In this document: positions 8,206 to 17,270 of the stretch, piece by piece
Numbering within the stretch: the first letter of the stretch is position 1
How the letters are laid out: each line of letters opens with the position of its first letter
Assembly: GCF_000767165.1 (NCBI RefSeq)
Contig: NZ_AXCZ01000002.1
Location: 1 to 63,688 of the forward strand
Reading direction: 5' to 3'
Length of the DNA: 63,688 bases
Source: Cellulomonas bogoriensis 69B4 = DSM 16987
GTDB taxonomy: Bacteria > Actinomycetota > Actinomycetes > Actinomycetales > Cellulomonadaceae
The notes under the pieces: generated by a model
What the model saw: the letters and a program-made list of their open reading frames with translations, nothing else
What the model was told of the DNA's origin: nothing
Database searches by the model: none
Made by a program: the position numbers and the translations under genes

Positions 8206-8215
8206 GGGGTCTCCC

Positions 8216-9646
8216 TTATCCGATCCGCTCGGCGCGGCCGAGGATGCCCTGGGGGCGTAGCAGCAGTACGAGGATGAGGATCACCAGTGCGCTGACGTAG
8301 CGCATGTCCGAGGGGATGACGAGGTTCGACAGCTCCACGACCATCCCGATGACCAGTGAGCCCGCGAGGGCGCCGAACGCCGTGCCGAGCCCGCCGAGGG
8401 TGACGGCGGCGAACATGAGCAGGAGCAGGATCTGGCCCATGTTCCAGGCGGTGGCGTTGAGGTACAGGCCCAGGAGCACCCCGCCCAGGCCCGCGAGCCC
8501 GGCTCCGACGGTCCAGACGATCCTGATGATGCGGTCCACACCGATCCCGGACGCCGCGGCGAGCGCCGGGTTGTCCGAGACGGCCCTGGTCGCGCGTCCG
8601 ACGCGGGTGGAGGTCAGCAGGTAGCCCACGGCGGCGAGCGCCAGTGCTGCGATGCCGAGGGAGATCAGGGACTGCTGGGCGATCGTGACGGGCCCGATGG
8701 TGAGGGTCTCGGGGTTGGTGCGCACGATCCGCAGCGAGCTGCTGCCGAGGAAGAACTGGAACACGTACTGCAGGGCGATCGCCAGGCCGATGGTGACGAT
8801 GAGCTGCTGGGTCAGTCCGACACGACGTCGTCGGAGCGGACGCCAGATGGCGGCGTCCTGGAGCCATCCGGAGGCAGCGGCCAGGGCGATGGCGATGATC
8901 GCGGACACCAGCAGGGGCAGGCCCACGATCTGGGTGAAGACGTAGGCGAGGATCCCACCGAGGGTGACCTGCTCGCCGTGGGCGAAGTTGCTCAGGCCGG
9001 TAGTGCCGAAGATCAGCGACAGGCCGACGGAGGCCAGGGCGAGCAGGGTCCCGAACACCAGGCCGGAGCTGGCCTGCTGGGCCACGCGCTCCCAGGTGAT
9101 GCCGGACCCCGACCGGGAGTCCGGTGGGGGGCTGGTCACGGCGTCGGGGTCGGGCACGTCGGCGGTGTCGTCGGCGGTGCCGGGCGACGGGGTGGGGTCC
9201 GGTCCGGGGTCACCGAGGGGGAAGAGGACGGCCGCGGAGGTTCCGAGCTCGACGGACACGGTGCGGGGGTTGGCCGCGGGGTCCCTGAGGGTCTCGCCGT
9301 CGGGCAGCGTGTCCTCGTCGAGGGTCACCGTGTGCTCGCCGGGCTCGGTGGTCGCGATCGACCAGCGCCCGTCCGGGCCGGTCGAGGTCTCCAGCTCACC
9401 GGAGGGGCCTTCGATGACGATGCGGACGTCGGTGGCGGGTTCCCGCTCCGAGGTCCGCACCGTGCCCGCCACGCACCCGGTGTCGGGAGCCGGGGTGCAC
9501 TCGCCGGTGGCGGCGTGCGCTGTGCCGGTCGCCAGGAGGGCGGCCCAGGTGAGGGTGAGGACGACCAGGGCGAGCAGGGCGGGGCGGAGGGTGCCGCCGG
9601 GTCGGGGGGGTGCCTGGGGCAACCGGGGGATCGCTGCACGTGGCAC
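8216..9646 (-). CDS. livH: LivH permease fused to an N-terminal signal peptide and extracytoplasmic beta-domain
   Basis: A 476-residue protein, against about 290-310 for ordinary LivH. The GTG at 9646 is chosen because GGAGG lies 5 nt upstream; the frame is open further upstream (to 9754) without a better site. Residues about 18-46 look like a signal peptide (ALLALVVLTLTWAALLATG, then AHAATGE). They are followed by about 85 residues resembling a carboxypeptidase-regulatory/Ig-like domain (AGTVRTSEREPATDVRIVIE, DGRWSIATTEPGEHTVTL), then a Pro/Asp-rich linker of about 50. The LivH permease proper begins near ITWERVAQQASSGLVFGTLL, with GLSNFAHGEQVTLGG and the C-terminal LLRPQGILG. The extra domain should sit outside the membrane, next to the binding protein. 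Its role is unknown. Confidence 0.85.
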   Translation of the reverse strand: MPRAAIPRLPQAPPRPGGTLRPALLALVVLTLTWAALLATGTAHAATGECTPAPDTGCVAGTVRTSEREPATDVRIVIEGPSGELETSTGPDGRWSIATTEPGEHTVTLDEDTLPDGETLRDPAANPRTVSVELGTSAAVLFPLGDPGPDPTPSPGTADDTADVPDPDAVTSPPPDSRSGSGITWERVAQQASSGLVFGTLLALASVGLSLIFGTTGLSNFAHGEQVTLGGILAYVFTQIVGLPLLVSAIIAIALAAASGWLQDAAIWRPLRRRRVGLTQQLIVTIGLAIALQYVFQFFLGSSSLRIVRTNPETLTIGPVTIAQQSLISLGIAALALAAVGYLLTSTRVGRATRAVSDNPALAAASGIGVDRIIRIVWTVGAGLAGLGGVLLGLYLNATAWNMGQILLLLMFAAVTLGGLGTAFGALAGSLVIGMVVELSNLVIPSDMRYVSALVILILVLLLRPQGILGRAERIG

Positions 9647-9938
9647 GTGGGCCTCCGTCCGCTTGTGCGCTCTCGCGCAGGTCCTCCGGTCGGGCGACGG
9701 TGCCCGGCCGGTCCGGGCCCGGTCGGTCCGCCGGGTGCCGGTGAGAGTAGGCACCCGATGTGTCCTCGCGGTTACGTGCCACAGGTTCCGCTCCTGCCAG
9801 GGACCTTGGTCGCACGTCCGGTGAAGGAAACGTAGGGGTCCGGGACCAGACTTTCTCCACGCGGCCGCGACCGTTACCGTTTCGTCATCAAACCGGGCGC
9901 CGCCCCCACGGCCCGGGTTCGACGGAGGAGGCCCAGGC

Positions 9939-10616
9939 GTGCGAACCGGAGTCGAGGTCAGCCCCGCTGAACCCCAGGACGTCGAGCACCTGGCAGGGCT
10001 GTGCCTGCGAGCCCGGTCCGAGTCCTCGCTCGCGAGTCAGATCTGCAGCGCCGACCAGGGCGACGTCGCGCGACAGATCGGTGCCCTGACCGGGGCACCG
10101 GGGGGTGTGGTCCTCACCGCTCGCCTGGAGGGCACGGTCGTCGGGCTCCTGCTGGCGCGGGTCCTGGGTCCGAGCCCGTTCACCGAGGAGGTGAGCCTGG
10201 CGGTGGAGGCCGTGTACGTCGACGCGGCGCACCGACGGCGTGGCGTCGGGCACGCGCTCATGGTCGGGGCCACGCACGCCGCCCGGCAGGCCGGGGCGGA
10301 GTCGGTCTACGCCGCGCCCATCCCGGGGGCGCGAGGCATGCAGCGATTCTTCGTGCGACTGGGGTTCACGCCCGCCGCCGCCCACCGGGTGGTCTCGACC
10401 TCGGCGCTGGAGCGTCGCCTGGCCGGTGACGTCGCCAAGGGCCGGGTCGGCGCCCTGGAGGACCTCATCGCCAGGCGTCGGCGCCTGCGCCTGGATGGGC
10501 AGGTCGGCCACGTCCCCGACCAGGTCGGTCAGGCCTCGCGCGCGGTGATGAGCACACAGGTCAGTCGCGCGGTGCAGACCCGCCTGTCCGCGGAGTCCAC
10601 CACGACCACCTCATAG
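9939..10616 (+). CDS. GNAT-family N-acetyltransferase
   Basis: A 225-residue protein with a GNAT fold. The acetyl-CoA-binding motif A is clear (AVYVDAAHRRRGVGHALMVG, the R-x-x-G-x-G/A pattern), followed by AAPIPGARGMQRFFVRLGF typical of motif B. The substrate cannot be read from the sequence. The start is GTG 9939 with GGAGGAGG upstream. The last 29 codons overlap, on the opposite strand, the 3' end of the thioesterase gene. This basic tail after the GNAT core looks non-conserved. Confidence 0.8.
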   Translation: MRTGVEVSPAEPQDVEHLAGLCLRARSESSLASQICSADQGDVARQIGALTGAPGGVVLTARLEGTVVGLLLARVLGPSPFTEEVSLAVEAVYVDAAHRRRGVGHALMVGATHAARQAGAESVYAAPIPGARGMQRFFVRLGFTPAAAHRVVSTSALERRLAGDVAKGRVGALEDLIARRRRLRLDGQVGHVPDQVGQASRAVMSTQVSRAVQTRLSAESTTTTS

Positions 10617-10951
10617 CTGGCGGTCGTCCTGCCGAGGTGCACCGCCCGGGCGGTACCGGTGACCTCCCCGTCGGCCACGCCCCGGTGGTGGGTGGCGTTC
10701 AGGTCCACGCCGACGGCGCGCCTGCCCTTACCGGCGTGCAGCATCGCCCCGTAGGAGGCCAGCGTCTCGGCCAGGGCCGCCGAGGCCCCGCCGTGCAGCA
10801 GCCCGTAGGGCTGGGTGTTGCCCGCCACGGGCATCGTGCCGATGACCTCCTCGGCGCTCGCCCGGAGCACCCGGATGCCGAGCCTGGAGATCAACGTGCC
10901 CGGGTCGGCGGGGGCGGTGGGGTCCAGGTCGGGTCCGTCGGTGTCGGTCAT
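10529..10951 (-). CDS. PaaI-family hotdog-fold thioesterase
   Basis: A 140-residue protein. The ATG at 10951 is chosen; the frame is open further upstream but overlaps the divergent polA start. The core shows the hotdog pattern of small acyl-CoA thioesterases: NTQPYGLLHGGASAALAETL (catalytic-region HGG), then VGVDLNATHHRGVADGEVTG. The family includes phenylacetyl-CoA and DHNA-CoA thioesterases, so the exact substrate is open. Its start is only 19 bp from the divergent polA start, and its 3' end overlaps the acetyltransferase gene by 88 bp in antisense. Confidence 0.85.
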   Translation of the reverse strand: MTDTDGPDLDPTAPADPGTLISRLGIRVLRASAEEVIGTMPVAGNTQPYGLLHGGASAALAETLASYGAMLHAGKGRRAVGVDLNATHHRGVADGEVTGTARAVHLGRTTASYEVVVVDSADRRVCTARLTCVLITAREA

Positions 10952-10957
10952 GGCCGA

Positions 10958-10963
10958 TAGGTT
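10958..10963 (+). promoter_or_regulatory. -10 hexamer TAGGTT of polA, leaderless type
   Basis: TAGGTT ends 7 nt before GTG 10971, so the transcript probably begins at the start codon. The element sits inside the 19-bp gap between two divergent genes. Confidence 0.5.
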
Positions 10964-10970
10964 GGCACCC

Positions 10971-13655
10971 GTGACTGACCTGGCGCGAACCCGTCCCCTG
11001 CTCCTGCTCATCGACGGGCACTCGATGGCGTACCGGGCGTTCTTCGCGCTCCCGGCGGAGAACTTCTCCACGAGCACAGGGGCGACGACGAACGCCGTCT
11101 ACGGCTTCACCTCGATGCTCGCCAACCTGCTGCGCGACGAGCGCCCGACGCACGTGGCCGTGGCGTTCGACGTGGGGCGCACCACGTTCCGCACCGAGCA
11201 GTACCCCGCGTACAAGGCGACCCGGGACGCGACCCCGGAGGAGTTCCGTGGCCAGGTTCCCCTGATCAAGGAGATCCTGGCCACGCTGCGTGTCACGACG
11301 CTCGAGAAGGAGGGTTTCGAGGCCGACGACGTCATCGCGACGTTGGCCACGCGAGCGGTCGCCTCGGGCATGGACGTGCTGGTGTGCTCCGGGGACCGGG
11401 ACGCGTTGCAGCTGGTCGGTCCCGAGGTCACGCTGCTCTACCCGCGCAAGGGGGTCTCGGACCTGGTCCGCTTCACCCCCGAGGCCGTCGAGGACAAGTA
11501 CGGCGTCCCGCCCGGGCGCTACCCGGACCTGGCGGCGCTCGTGGGTGAGACCAGCGACAACCTCCCCGGGGTGCCGGGCGTGGGTCCCAAGACCGCCGCG
11601 AAGTGGATCACGGCCCACGGCGACCTCGAGGCGGTGCTCGCCGCCGCGCCGACCATCAAGGGCAAGGCGGGGGAGAACCTGCGCACCCACCTGGACCAGG
11701 TGCGGGTCAACCGCGAGCTGAACGCCGCAGTGCGCGACCTGGAGCTGCCCGTCACGGTCGAGGACCTCGCGTCCCAGCCGTGGGACCGCGAGGCGATGCA
11801 CCGGGTGTTCGACGCCCTGGAGTTCCGTACCCTGCGCGAGCGGCTCCTGGCGATGGTCCCGGACGCCGAGGACGACGCAGCGGCGTTCGACCTGGAGGTC
11901 GTGGCCGCCGTGCCCGGGTCCCTGGGCACGTGGCTCGCTGAGCGGGACGGCCGCACGGTCGCCCTCGAGGTGTCCGGCCGCGGCAACCCCACCGGCGGTG
12001 ACGCCTGGACCCTCGCGCTCGCCGACGGCACGCAGCAGGCGCTGGTCGTCGACCTGACCGACCTGGACCCGCAGGACGAGTCGACGCTCGCCGTCTGGCT
12101 CGCGGACGGCGCGGCACCGAAGGCCGTGCACGGGGCCAAGTCCGCCGTGCACGCCCTGGGTGCACGTGGGCTGGACCTGGCCGGCGTGGTGTTCGACACG
12201 CTGCTCGCGGCCTACCTGTGCCACCCGGACCAGCGTTCCTACGACCTCGGCGACCTGGCTGTGCGCCACCTGCGTCGCGAGCTGCGTGCCGAGTCGGCGT
12301 CCGGCGACGGCCAGGGGGCGCTGGACCTCGACCTGGACGGTGGTGGTGTGGAGACGGGGGCCGCCGTCCGCGCCGCCGCCGTCGCCGAGCTGGTCGAGGT
12401 GCTGCGGGGCGAGCTCGCCGACCGGGCCTCCGGTGGGCTGCTGGCGGACCTGGAGCTACCGCTGGTGCAGGTGCTCGTCGGGATGGAGCGCACCGGCATC
12501 GGCGCCGCCGGGGCGTACCTTGCCGAGCTCGAGGCGCACTTCGCGGCCGCGGTCGCCGACGCCGCGTCCGAGGCCTACGCGGTGATCGGGCGGGAGATGA
12601 ACCTCGGGTCGCCCAAGCAGCTGCAGGAGGTCCTGTTCGACCAGCTCGGCATGCCCAAGACCAAGAGGATCAAGACCGGGTACACCACGGACGCAGCAGC
12701 CCTGACGGACCTGTTCGAGCGGACCGAGCACCCCTTCCTGGCGCACCTGCTCGCCCACCGCGACGCCTCCCGGTTGCGGCAGACGGTCGAGGGGCTCATC
12801 CGTTCGGTGGCACCCGACGGGCGCATCCACACCACGTTCCAGCAGACGATCGCCGCGACGGGCAGGTTATCGTCGACCGACCCCAACCTGCAGAACATCC
12901 CGATCCGCACAGAGGCGGGCCGCCGCATCCGCCGTGCCTTCGTCGTCGGGGACGGGTACGAGACGCTCCTGACGGCCGACTACAGCCAGATCGAGATGCG
13001 CATCATGGCGCACCTGTCCGGTGACGAGGGGCTGATCGACGCGTTCCGCTCAGGTGAGGACCTGCACAACTTCGTCGGGGCTCGGGTGTTCGGCGTGACG
13101 ACGGACGAGGTCACCTCCGCGATGCGGTCCAAGATCAAGGCGATGTCGTACGGTCTGGCGTACGGGCTGTCGTCCTTCGGGCTGTCCAAGCAGCTCGGGA
13201 TCTCCGTGGCCGAGGCGACGGCCCTCATGGAGGACTACTTCGCGCGGTTCGGGGGAGTGCGGGACTACCTCGCCGGTGTCGTGGAGGATGCTCGCCGGAC
13301 CGGGTACACCGCCACGATCCTCGGACGCCGCCGCTACCTCCCGGACCTCACGTCCGACAACCGGCAACGGCGAGAGATGGCGGAGCGCATGGCGCTCAAC
13401 GCACCTATCCAGGGCAGCGCCGCGGACATCATCAAGGTCGCGATGCTCGGCGTCCACCGTGGCCTGGCGCAGGAGGGCCTGGCCTCCCGGCTGCTCCTGC
13501 AGGTCCACGACGAGCTGGTCCTGGAGGTGGCACCGGGAGAGCGGGCTGCGGTCGAGCGGCTCGTGCGGGACGAGATGGCGGCAGCCGCCACCCTGTCCGT
13601 CCCGTTGGACGTCTCCGTGGGCACCGGACGCAGCTGGCACGACGCCGCGCACTGA
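10971..13655 (+). CDS. polA: DNA polymerase I
   Basis: An 894-residue polymerase from GTG 10971; an in-frame ATG at 10950 is possible but overlaps the thioesterase gene. N-terminal 5'-3' exonuclease domain (about 1-300): LLLIDGHSMAYRAFFALP, then CSGDRDALQLV and the helix-hairpin-helix GVPGVGPKTAAKWI. The middle (about 310-500) corresponds to the 3'-5' exonuclease fold, but the usual catalytic acidic pair is not evident, so proofreading is probably absent, as in many actinobacterial PolI. The C-terminal polymerase has motif A (DYSQIEMRIMAHLSGD), the O-helix (RSKIKAMSYGLAYGLSSFG) and motif C (LQVHDELVLEV). It fills repair patches and replaces RNA primers, and works with UvrABC encoded downstream. 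Confidence 0.97.
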   Translation: MTDLARTRPLLLLIDGHSMAYRAFFALPAENFSTSTGATTNAVYGFTSMLANLLRDERPTHVAVAFDVGRTTFRTEQYPAYKATRDATPEEFRGQVPLIKEILATLRVTTLEKEGFEADDVIATLATRAVASGMDVLVCSGDRDALQLVGPEVTLLYPRKGVSDLVRFTPEAVEDKYGVPPGRYPDLAALVGETSDNLPGVPGVGPKTAAKWITAHGDLEAVLAAAPTIKGKAGENLRTHLDQVRVNRELNAAVRDLELPVTVEDLASQPWDREAMHRVFDALEFRTLRERLLAMVPDAEDDAAAFDLEVVAAVPGSLGTWLAERDGRTVALEVSGRGNPTGGDAWTLALADGTQQALVVDLTDLDPQDESTLAVWLADGAAPKAVHGAKSAVHALGARGLDLAGVVFDTLLAAYLCHPDQRSYDLGDLAVRHLRRELRAESASGDGQGALDLDLDGGGVETGAAVRAAAVAELVEVLRGELADRASGGLLADLELPLVQVLVGMERTGIGAAGAYLAELEAHFAAAVADAASEAYAVIGREMNLGSPKQLQEVLFDQLGMPKTKRIKTGYTTDAAALTDLFERTEHPFLAHLLAHRDASRLRQTVEGLIRSVAPDGRIHTTFQQTIAATGRLSSTDPNLQNIPIRTEAGRRIRRAFVVGDGYETLLTADYSQIEMRIMAHLSGDEGLIDAFRSGEDLHNFVGARVFGVTTDEVTSAMRSKIKAMSYGLAYGLSSFGLSKQLGISVAEATALMEDYFARFGGVRDYLAGVVEDARRTGYTATILGRRRYLPDLTSDNRQRREMAERMALNAPIQGSAADIIKVAMLGVHRGLAQEGLASRLLLQVHDELVLEVAPGERAAVERLVRDEMAAAATLSVPLDVSVGTGRSWHDAAH

Positions 13656-13673
13656 GCCTCGGGACAGCCCGGG

Positions 13674-14459
13674 TCAGCGGTCCGGCAAGCGGCACACGAA
13701 GATCGCGGTGCCGGGGACGCGTGCTCCTCTCGCCGGGCCCCACCCACCCCAGGCCCGGGTGTGCCCGGCCGGCCACTCGGGTTCGACGACCCGTTCGAGG
13801 AGCAGACCCGCACCCACCACGTCGGCGACGTGGTCCCCCAGTGTCCGGTGGTACTCGGCGTACTCGACACCCCCGTCGGCGCCCAGCTCCACGTACGGCC
13901 GCCGGTCGAAGTAGGACCGCGTGATCTCCAGGCCCTCGGGGTCGTCCGGCATGGCCCACCGGATGGGGTGTGTGACCGCGAACACCCACGTGCCCCCCGG
14001 CCGGAGCACCCGCGCCACCTCCTGGTGCACCCGCGCCGCGTCCGGCACGAACGGGATCGCGCCGAACGCCGTGAACGCGGTGTCGAAGGAGTCGGCCGCG
14101 AACGGGAGGGCGCGGGCGTCGGCCTGGACGCGCGCCACCCCGTCGCCGTCACCGTCGAAGGCGGTCAGCATGCGCCACGCGACGTCGCTCGCGACCGGGT
14201 GGGCACCGGCCGCGCGCAACCACCGGGAGCACTGGGCCGCGCCCGCCCCGACCTCCAGGACGTGGCGCCCCCGCACGTCACCCAGGAGGCGTGCGTCGGC
14301 TTCCCGGAGCCCCTCCGGGCACCAGCAGAAGTCGTCACGGCCCAGGAACTCCCCGTGGTCGGCGAGGTAGTCCTCGGCGTTGAGCTCCCACCAGGAGCGC
14401 CCGGGGTGCGGGGAGGGGTCGTGGACGTCGCGGAAGCCGGCGAAGTCGGGGGACGTCAT
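13674..14459 (-). CDS. Class I SAM-dependent methyltransferase
   Basis: A 261-residue protein starting at ATG 14459 (an in-frame upstream start at 14501 is less likely). SAM-binding motif I is HVLEVGAGAAQCSRWL; later motifs are ADARALPFAADSFDTAFTAF and EVARVLRPGGTWVFAVTHP, the Methyltransf_11 pattern. It is conserved next to polA in many actinomycetes. The substrate is unknown. It converges on polA with only 18 bp between stops. Confidence 0.85.
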   Translation of the reverse strand: MTSPDFAGFRDVHDPSPHPGRSWWELNAEDYLADHGEFLGRDDFCWCPEGLREADARLLGDVRGRHVLEVGAGAAQCSRWLRAAGAHPVASDVAWRMLTAFDGDGDGVARVQADARALPFAADSFDTAFTAFGAIPFVPDAARVHQEVARVLRPGGTWVFAVTHPIRWAMPDDPEGLEITRSYFDRRPYVELGADGGVEYAEYHRTLGDHVADVVGAGLLLERVVEPEWPAGHTRAWGGWGPARGARVPGTAIFVCRLPDR

Positions 14460-14581
14460 CAGACCATTGTCGACCCGTGCCGGGTCACAGGCTCGTGTCA
14501 TGCACGCGAAACATCATTTGACCTAGGTTCGCCCCGCAGCGGTCGGCGCTCCGCCGGCCCGAGGACGACAGAGGTGATCGA

Positions 14582-16252
14582 GTGATCAGGCTCACGAGGA
14601 CGGTGGCGGTCGTCACCGTGGCAGGTGCGGTCCTGGCCGGTTGTGCGCAGAGCGAGCGCGAGCAGGCCCAGGACGGCGAAGGTGGCGGGTCGGGGACCAG
14701 GGACACCTTCACGTTCGCGGCGTCCTCGGACCCGGCGTCCCTGGACCCCGCGTTCGCCAGCGACGGCGAGTCCTTCCGCGTCGCACGCCAGATCTTCGAA
14801 GGCCTGGTGGGGGTGGAGCCCGGTACCGCGGACCCCGCGCCGCTGCTCGCCGAACGCTGGGACGTCAGCGACGACGGGCTGACCTACACGTTCGACCTCA
14901 AGCAGGGCGTCACCTTCCACGACGGCACCCCGTTCGACGCCGACGCGGTGTGCGCGAACTTCGAGCGCTGGAACGGCTGGACCGGGATCCTGCAGTCCGG
15001 GAACCTCTCCTACTACTGGCAGAAGGTCAACGGAGGGTTCGCCTCCAGCGACGAGGAGTCCCTCGACGGGACCGGCAAGTACCAGAGCTGCGCCGCCCAG
15101 GACGACCACACCGCCGTGATCACCCTGGCGAGCCCGCTCCCTGAGTTCATCTCCGCGCTGTCGCTGCCGGCCTTCGCGATGCAGTCGCCCACCGCGCTGG
15201 AGGAGCACGGCGCCGACGACGTCGGAGGCGACGCGGGCGCCCCCGTCCTGCCGGACTACGCGACCGCCCATCCGACCGGCACAGGCCCCTTCGTCTTCGA
15301 GTCGTGGTCCCGCGGCCAGCAGGTCGTGCTGCGCGCCTACCCCGACTACTGGGGTGAGCAGGGACAGGTCCAGCGCATCGTCTTCCCCATCATCAGCGAC
15401 GCCAACGCCCGCCGGCAGGCGCTGCAGGCCGGCGACATCGACGGGTACGACCTCGTCGGTCCGGCCGACGTCGCAGCGCTCCAGGACGCGGGCTTCCAGA
15501 TCGTGGACCGCGAGCCCTTCAACGTCCTGTACCTCGCGATGAACCAGGCCGACCCCGCCCTGGCGGACCTGCGCGTGCGGCAGGCGATCGCCCACGCGAT
15601 CAACAAGGAGGCACTGGTGGCCCAGACCCTCCCGGAAGGGACGGAGATCGCCACGAACTTCATCCCGCCCTCGGTCGCGGGCTGGAGCGGCGACGTCGAG
15701 ACCTACGACTACGACCCCGACCGCGCCCAGGAGCTCCTCGAGGAGGCCGGGGCGTCCGACCTGACGATCGACTTCAACTACCCCACGAACGTCTCACGGC
15801 CGTACATGCCCACCCCCGAGCAGGTGTTCCAGGCGATCAGCGCCGACCTGGAGGACGCCGGCATCACCGTCAACGCCGTGCCGGAACCCTGGGCCCCGGA
15901 CTACCTCGACCGGGTCACCGGCACCGAGGACCACGGGCTGCACCTGCTCGGGTGGACCGGGGACTACAACGACACCTACAACTTCATCGGCGTGTTCTTC
16001 GGGGCCCGCTCGGTCGAGTGGGGCTTCGACGACCCCGAGCTGTTCGAGATGATCGGCGAGGCCCGGTACCAGACCAGCGTCGAGGACCAGGTCGCGGCCT
16101 ACGAGGCGGCCAACGTCGCGATCATGGAACGCCTCCCCGGCGTGCCGATCGCCCACCCCGTCCCGTCACTGGCGTTCAGCCCGGACGTGCACGGCTACCC
16201 CGCCTCACCCGTGCAGGACGAGGTCTACAACGTCATCACCCTGGACGACTGA
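14582..16252 (+). CDS. Dipeptide/oligopeptide ABC transporter substrate-binding lipoprotein
   Basis: A 556-residue family 5 solute-binding protein (DppA/OppA type). GTG 14582 is preceded by AGAGGTG. The signal peptide MIRLTRTVAVVTVAGAVLAG leads to the lipidated Cys21. Family segments include ASSDPASLDPAFASDGESFR, LLAERWDVSDDGLTYTFDLK (followed by GVTFHDGTPFDADAV) and AHPTGTGPFVFESW. It captures peptides, or nickel or other ligands in some relatives, for the permease pair encoded next. It is the first gene of a five-domain transport operon (14582-19878). Confidence 0.92.
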   Translation: MIRLTRTVAVVTVAGAVLAGCAQSEREQAQDGEGGGSGTRDTFTFAASSDPASLDPAFASDGESFRVARQIFEGLVGVEPGTADPAPLLAERWDVSDDGLTYTFDLKQGVTFHDGTPFDADAVCANFERWNGWTGILQSGNLSYYWQKVNGGFASSDEESLDGTGKYQSCAAQDDHTAVITLASPLPEFISALSLPAFAMQSPTALEEHGADDVGGDAGAPVLPDYATAHPTGTGPFVFESWSRGQQVVLRAYPDYWGEQGQVQRIVFPIISDANARRQALQAGDIDGYDLVGPADVAALQDAGFQIVDREPFNVLYLAMNQADPALADLRVRQAIAHAINKEALVAQTLPEGTEIATNFIPPSVAGWSGDVETYDYDPDRAQELLEEAGASDLTIDFNYPTNVSRPYMPTPEQVFQAISADLEDAGITVNAVPEPWAPDYLDRVTGTEDHGLHLLGWTGDYNDTYNFIGVFFGARSVEWGFDDPELFEMIGEARYQTSVEDQVAAYEAANVAIMERLPGVPIAHPVPSLAFSPDVHGYPASPVQDEVYNVITLDD

Positions 16253-16265
16253 CCCCACCACGACG

Positions 16266-17270
16266 ATGCTCAGACTCGTCCTGCAGCGCCTCGCGCTGCT
16301 GGTGCCGACACTGCTGGGCCTGTCGGTCCTGCTCTTCCTCTGGGTGCGTGCTCTCCCAGGTGGGCCCGCGACGGCCCTCCTGGGAGAGCGGGCGACCCCG
16401 GCAGAGGTCGCCCGCGTCAACGCCCTCTACGGGTTCGACCGGCCTCTGCCCGAGCAGTACCTGACCTGGCTCGGTCAGCTCCTGCAGGGCAACTTCGGGG
16501 TCTCCACCCGCACGGGCACCCCCGTGCTCCAGGAGTTCTGGCTCCGGTTCCCGGCCACCATCGAGCTCACCCTCATGGCCCTGCTCTTCGCCGTCGGCGT
16601 GGGCATCCCCCTCGGCTACCTGGCCGCCCGCCACCAGGGGCGTGCCCTGGACCACGTCACCGTGGGCGTCTCGCTGCTGGGCGTCACCATCCCCGTGTTC
16701 TTCCTCGCGTTCCTCCTCAAGTGGGTCTTCGCGGTCCAGCTCGGGCTGCTGCCCTCCGCCGGTCGACTCAGCTCGTCGATGATCGCCACCCACCCCACGA
16801 ACTTCTACGTCCTGGACGGGCTCCTGACCCGGGAGTGGGACGCCGCGTGGGACGCCCTCCAGCACCTGGTCCTGCCGGCCGTCGCACTCGGGTCGATCCC
16901 GCTGGCGATCATCGCCCGCATCACCCGCGCCTCCGTCATCGAGGTCCAGAACGCCGACTACGTCCGCACCGCCCGCGCCAAGGGCCTGCGACCGTCCCGA
17001 CTGCGACGCCGCGTCGTGCTGCGCAACGCCATGCTCCCCGTCGCCACCACCATCGGCCTCCAGGTCGGGCTCCTGCTGTCCGGCGCGGTGCTCACCGAGA
17101 CGGTGTTCGCCTTCAACGGCATCGGGAGCTTCCTGGCCACCGCGATCTTCTCCCTCGACTACGCGGTGCTGCAGGGCTTCATCCTCTTCATCGCCGTGAT
17201 CTACGCCCTGGCGAACCTCGCCGTGGACGTCTCCTACGGACTCATCGACCCCCGGATGCGAGCACGATGA
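16266..17270 (+). CDS. Peptide ABC transporter permease, DppB/OppB-like
   Basis: A 334-residue inner-membrane permease beginning with the family's typical MLRLVLQRLALLVPTLLGLS. Six hydrophobic segments are visible. The EAA loop is ADYVRTARAKGLRPSRL, followed by VVLRNAMLPVATTIGLQVG. The C-terminus VDVSYGLIDPRMRAR is diagnostic of DppB. It starts 13 bp after the lipoprotein gene and overlaps the next permease by 4 bp (ATGA). Confidence 0.93.
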   Translation: MLRLVLQRLALLVPTLLGLSVLLFLWVRALPGGPATALLGERATPAEVARVNALYGFDRPLPEQYLTWLGQLLQGNFGVSTRTGTPVLQEFWLRFPATIELTLMALLFAVGVGIPLGYLAARHQGRALDHVTVGVSLLGVTIPVFFLAFLLKWVFAVQLGLLPSAGRLSSSMIATHPTNFYVLDGLLTREWDAAWDALQHLVLPAVALGSIPLAIIARITRASVIEVQNADYVRTARAKGLRPSRLRRRVVLRNAMLPVATTIGLQVGLLLSGAVLTETVFAFNGIGSFLATAIFSLDYAVLQGFILFIAVIYALANLAVDVSYGLIDPRMRAR

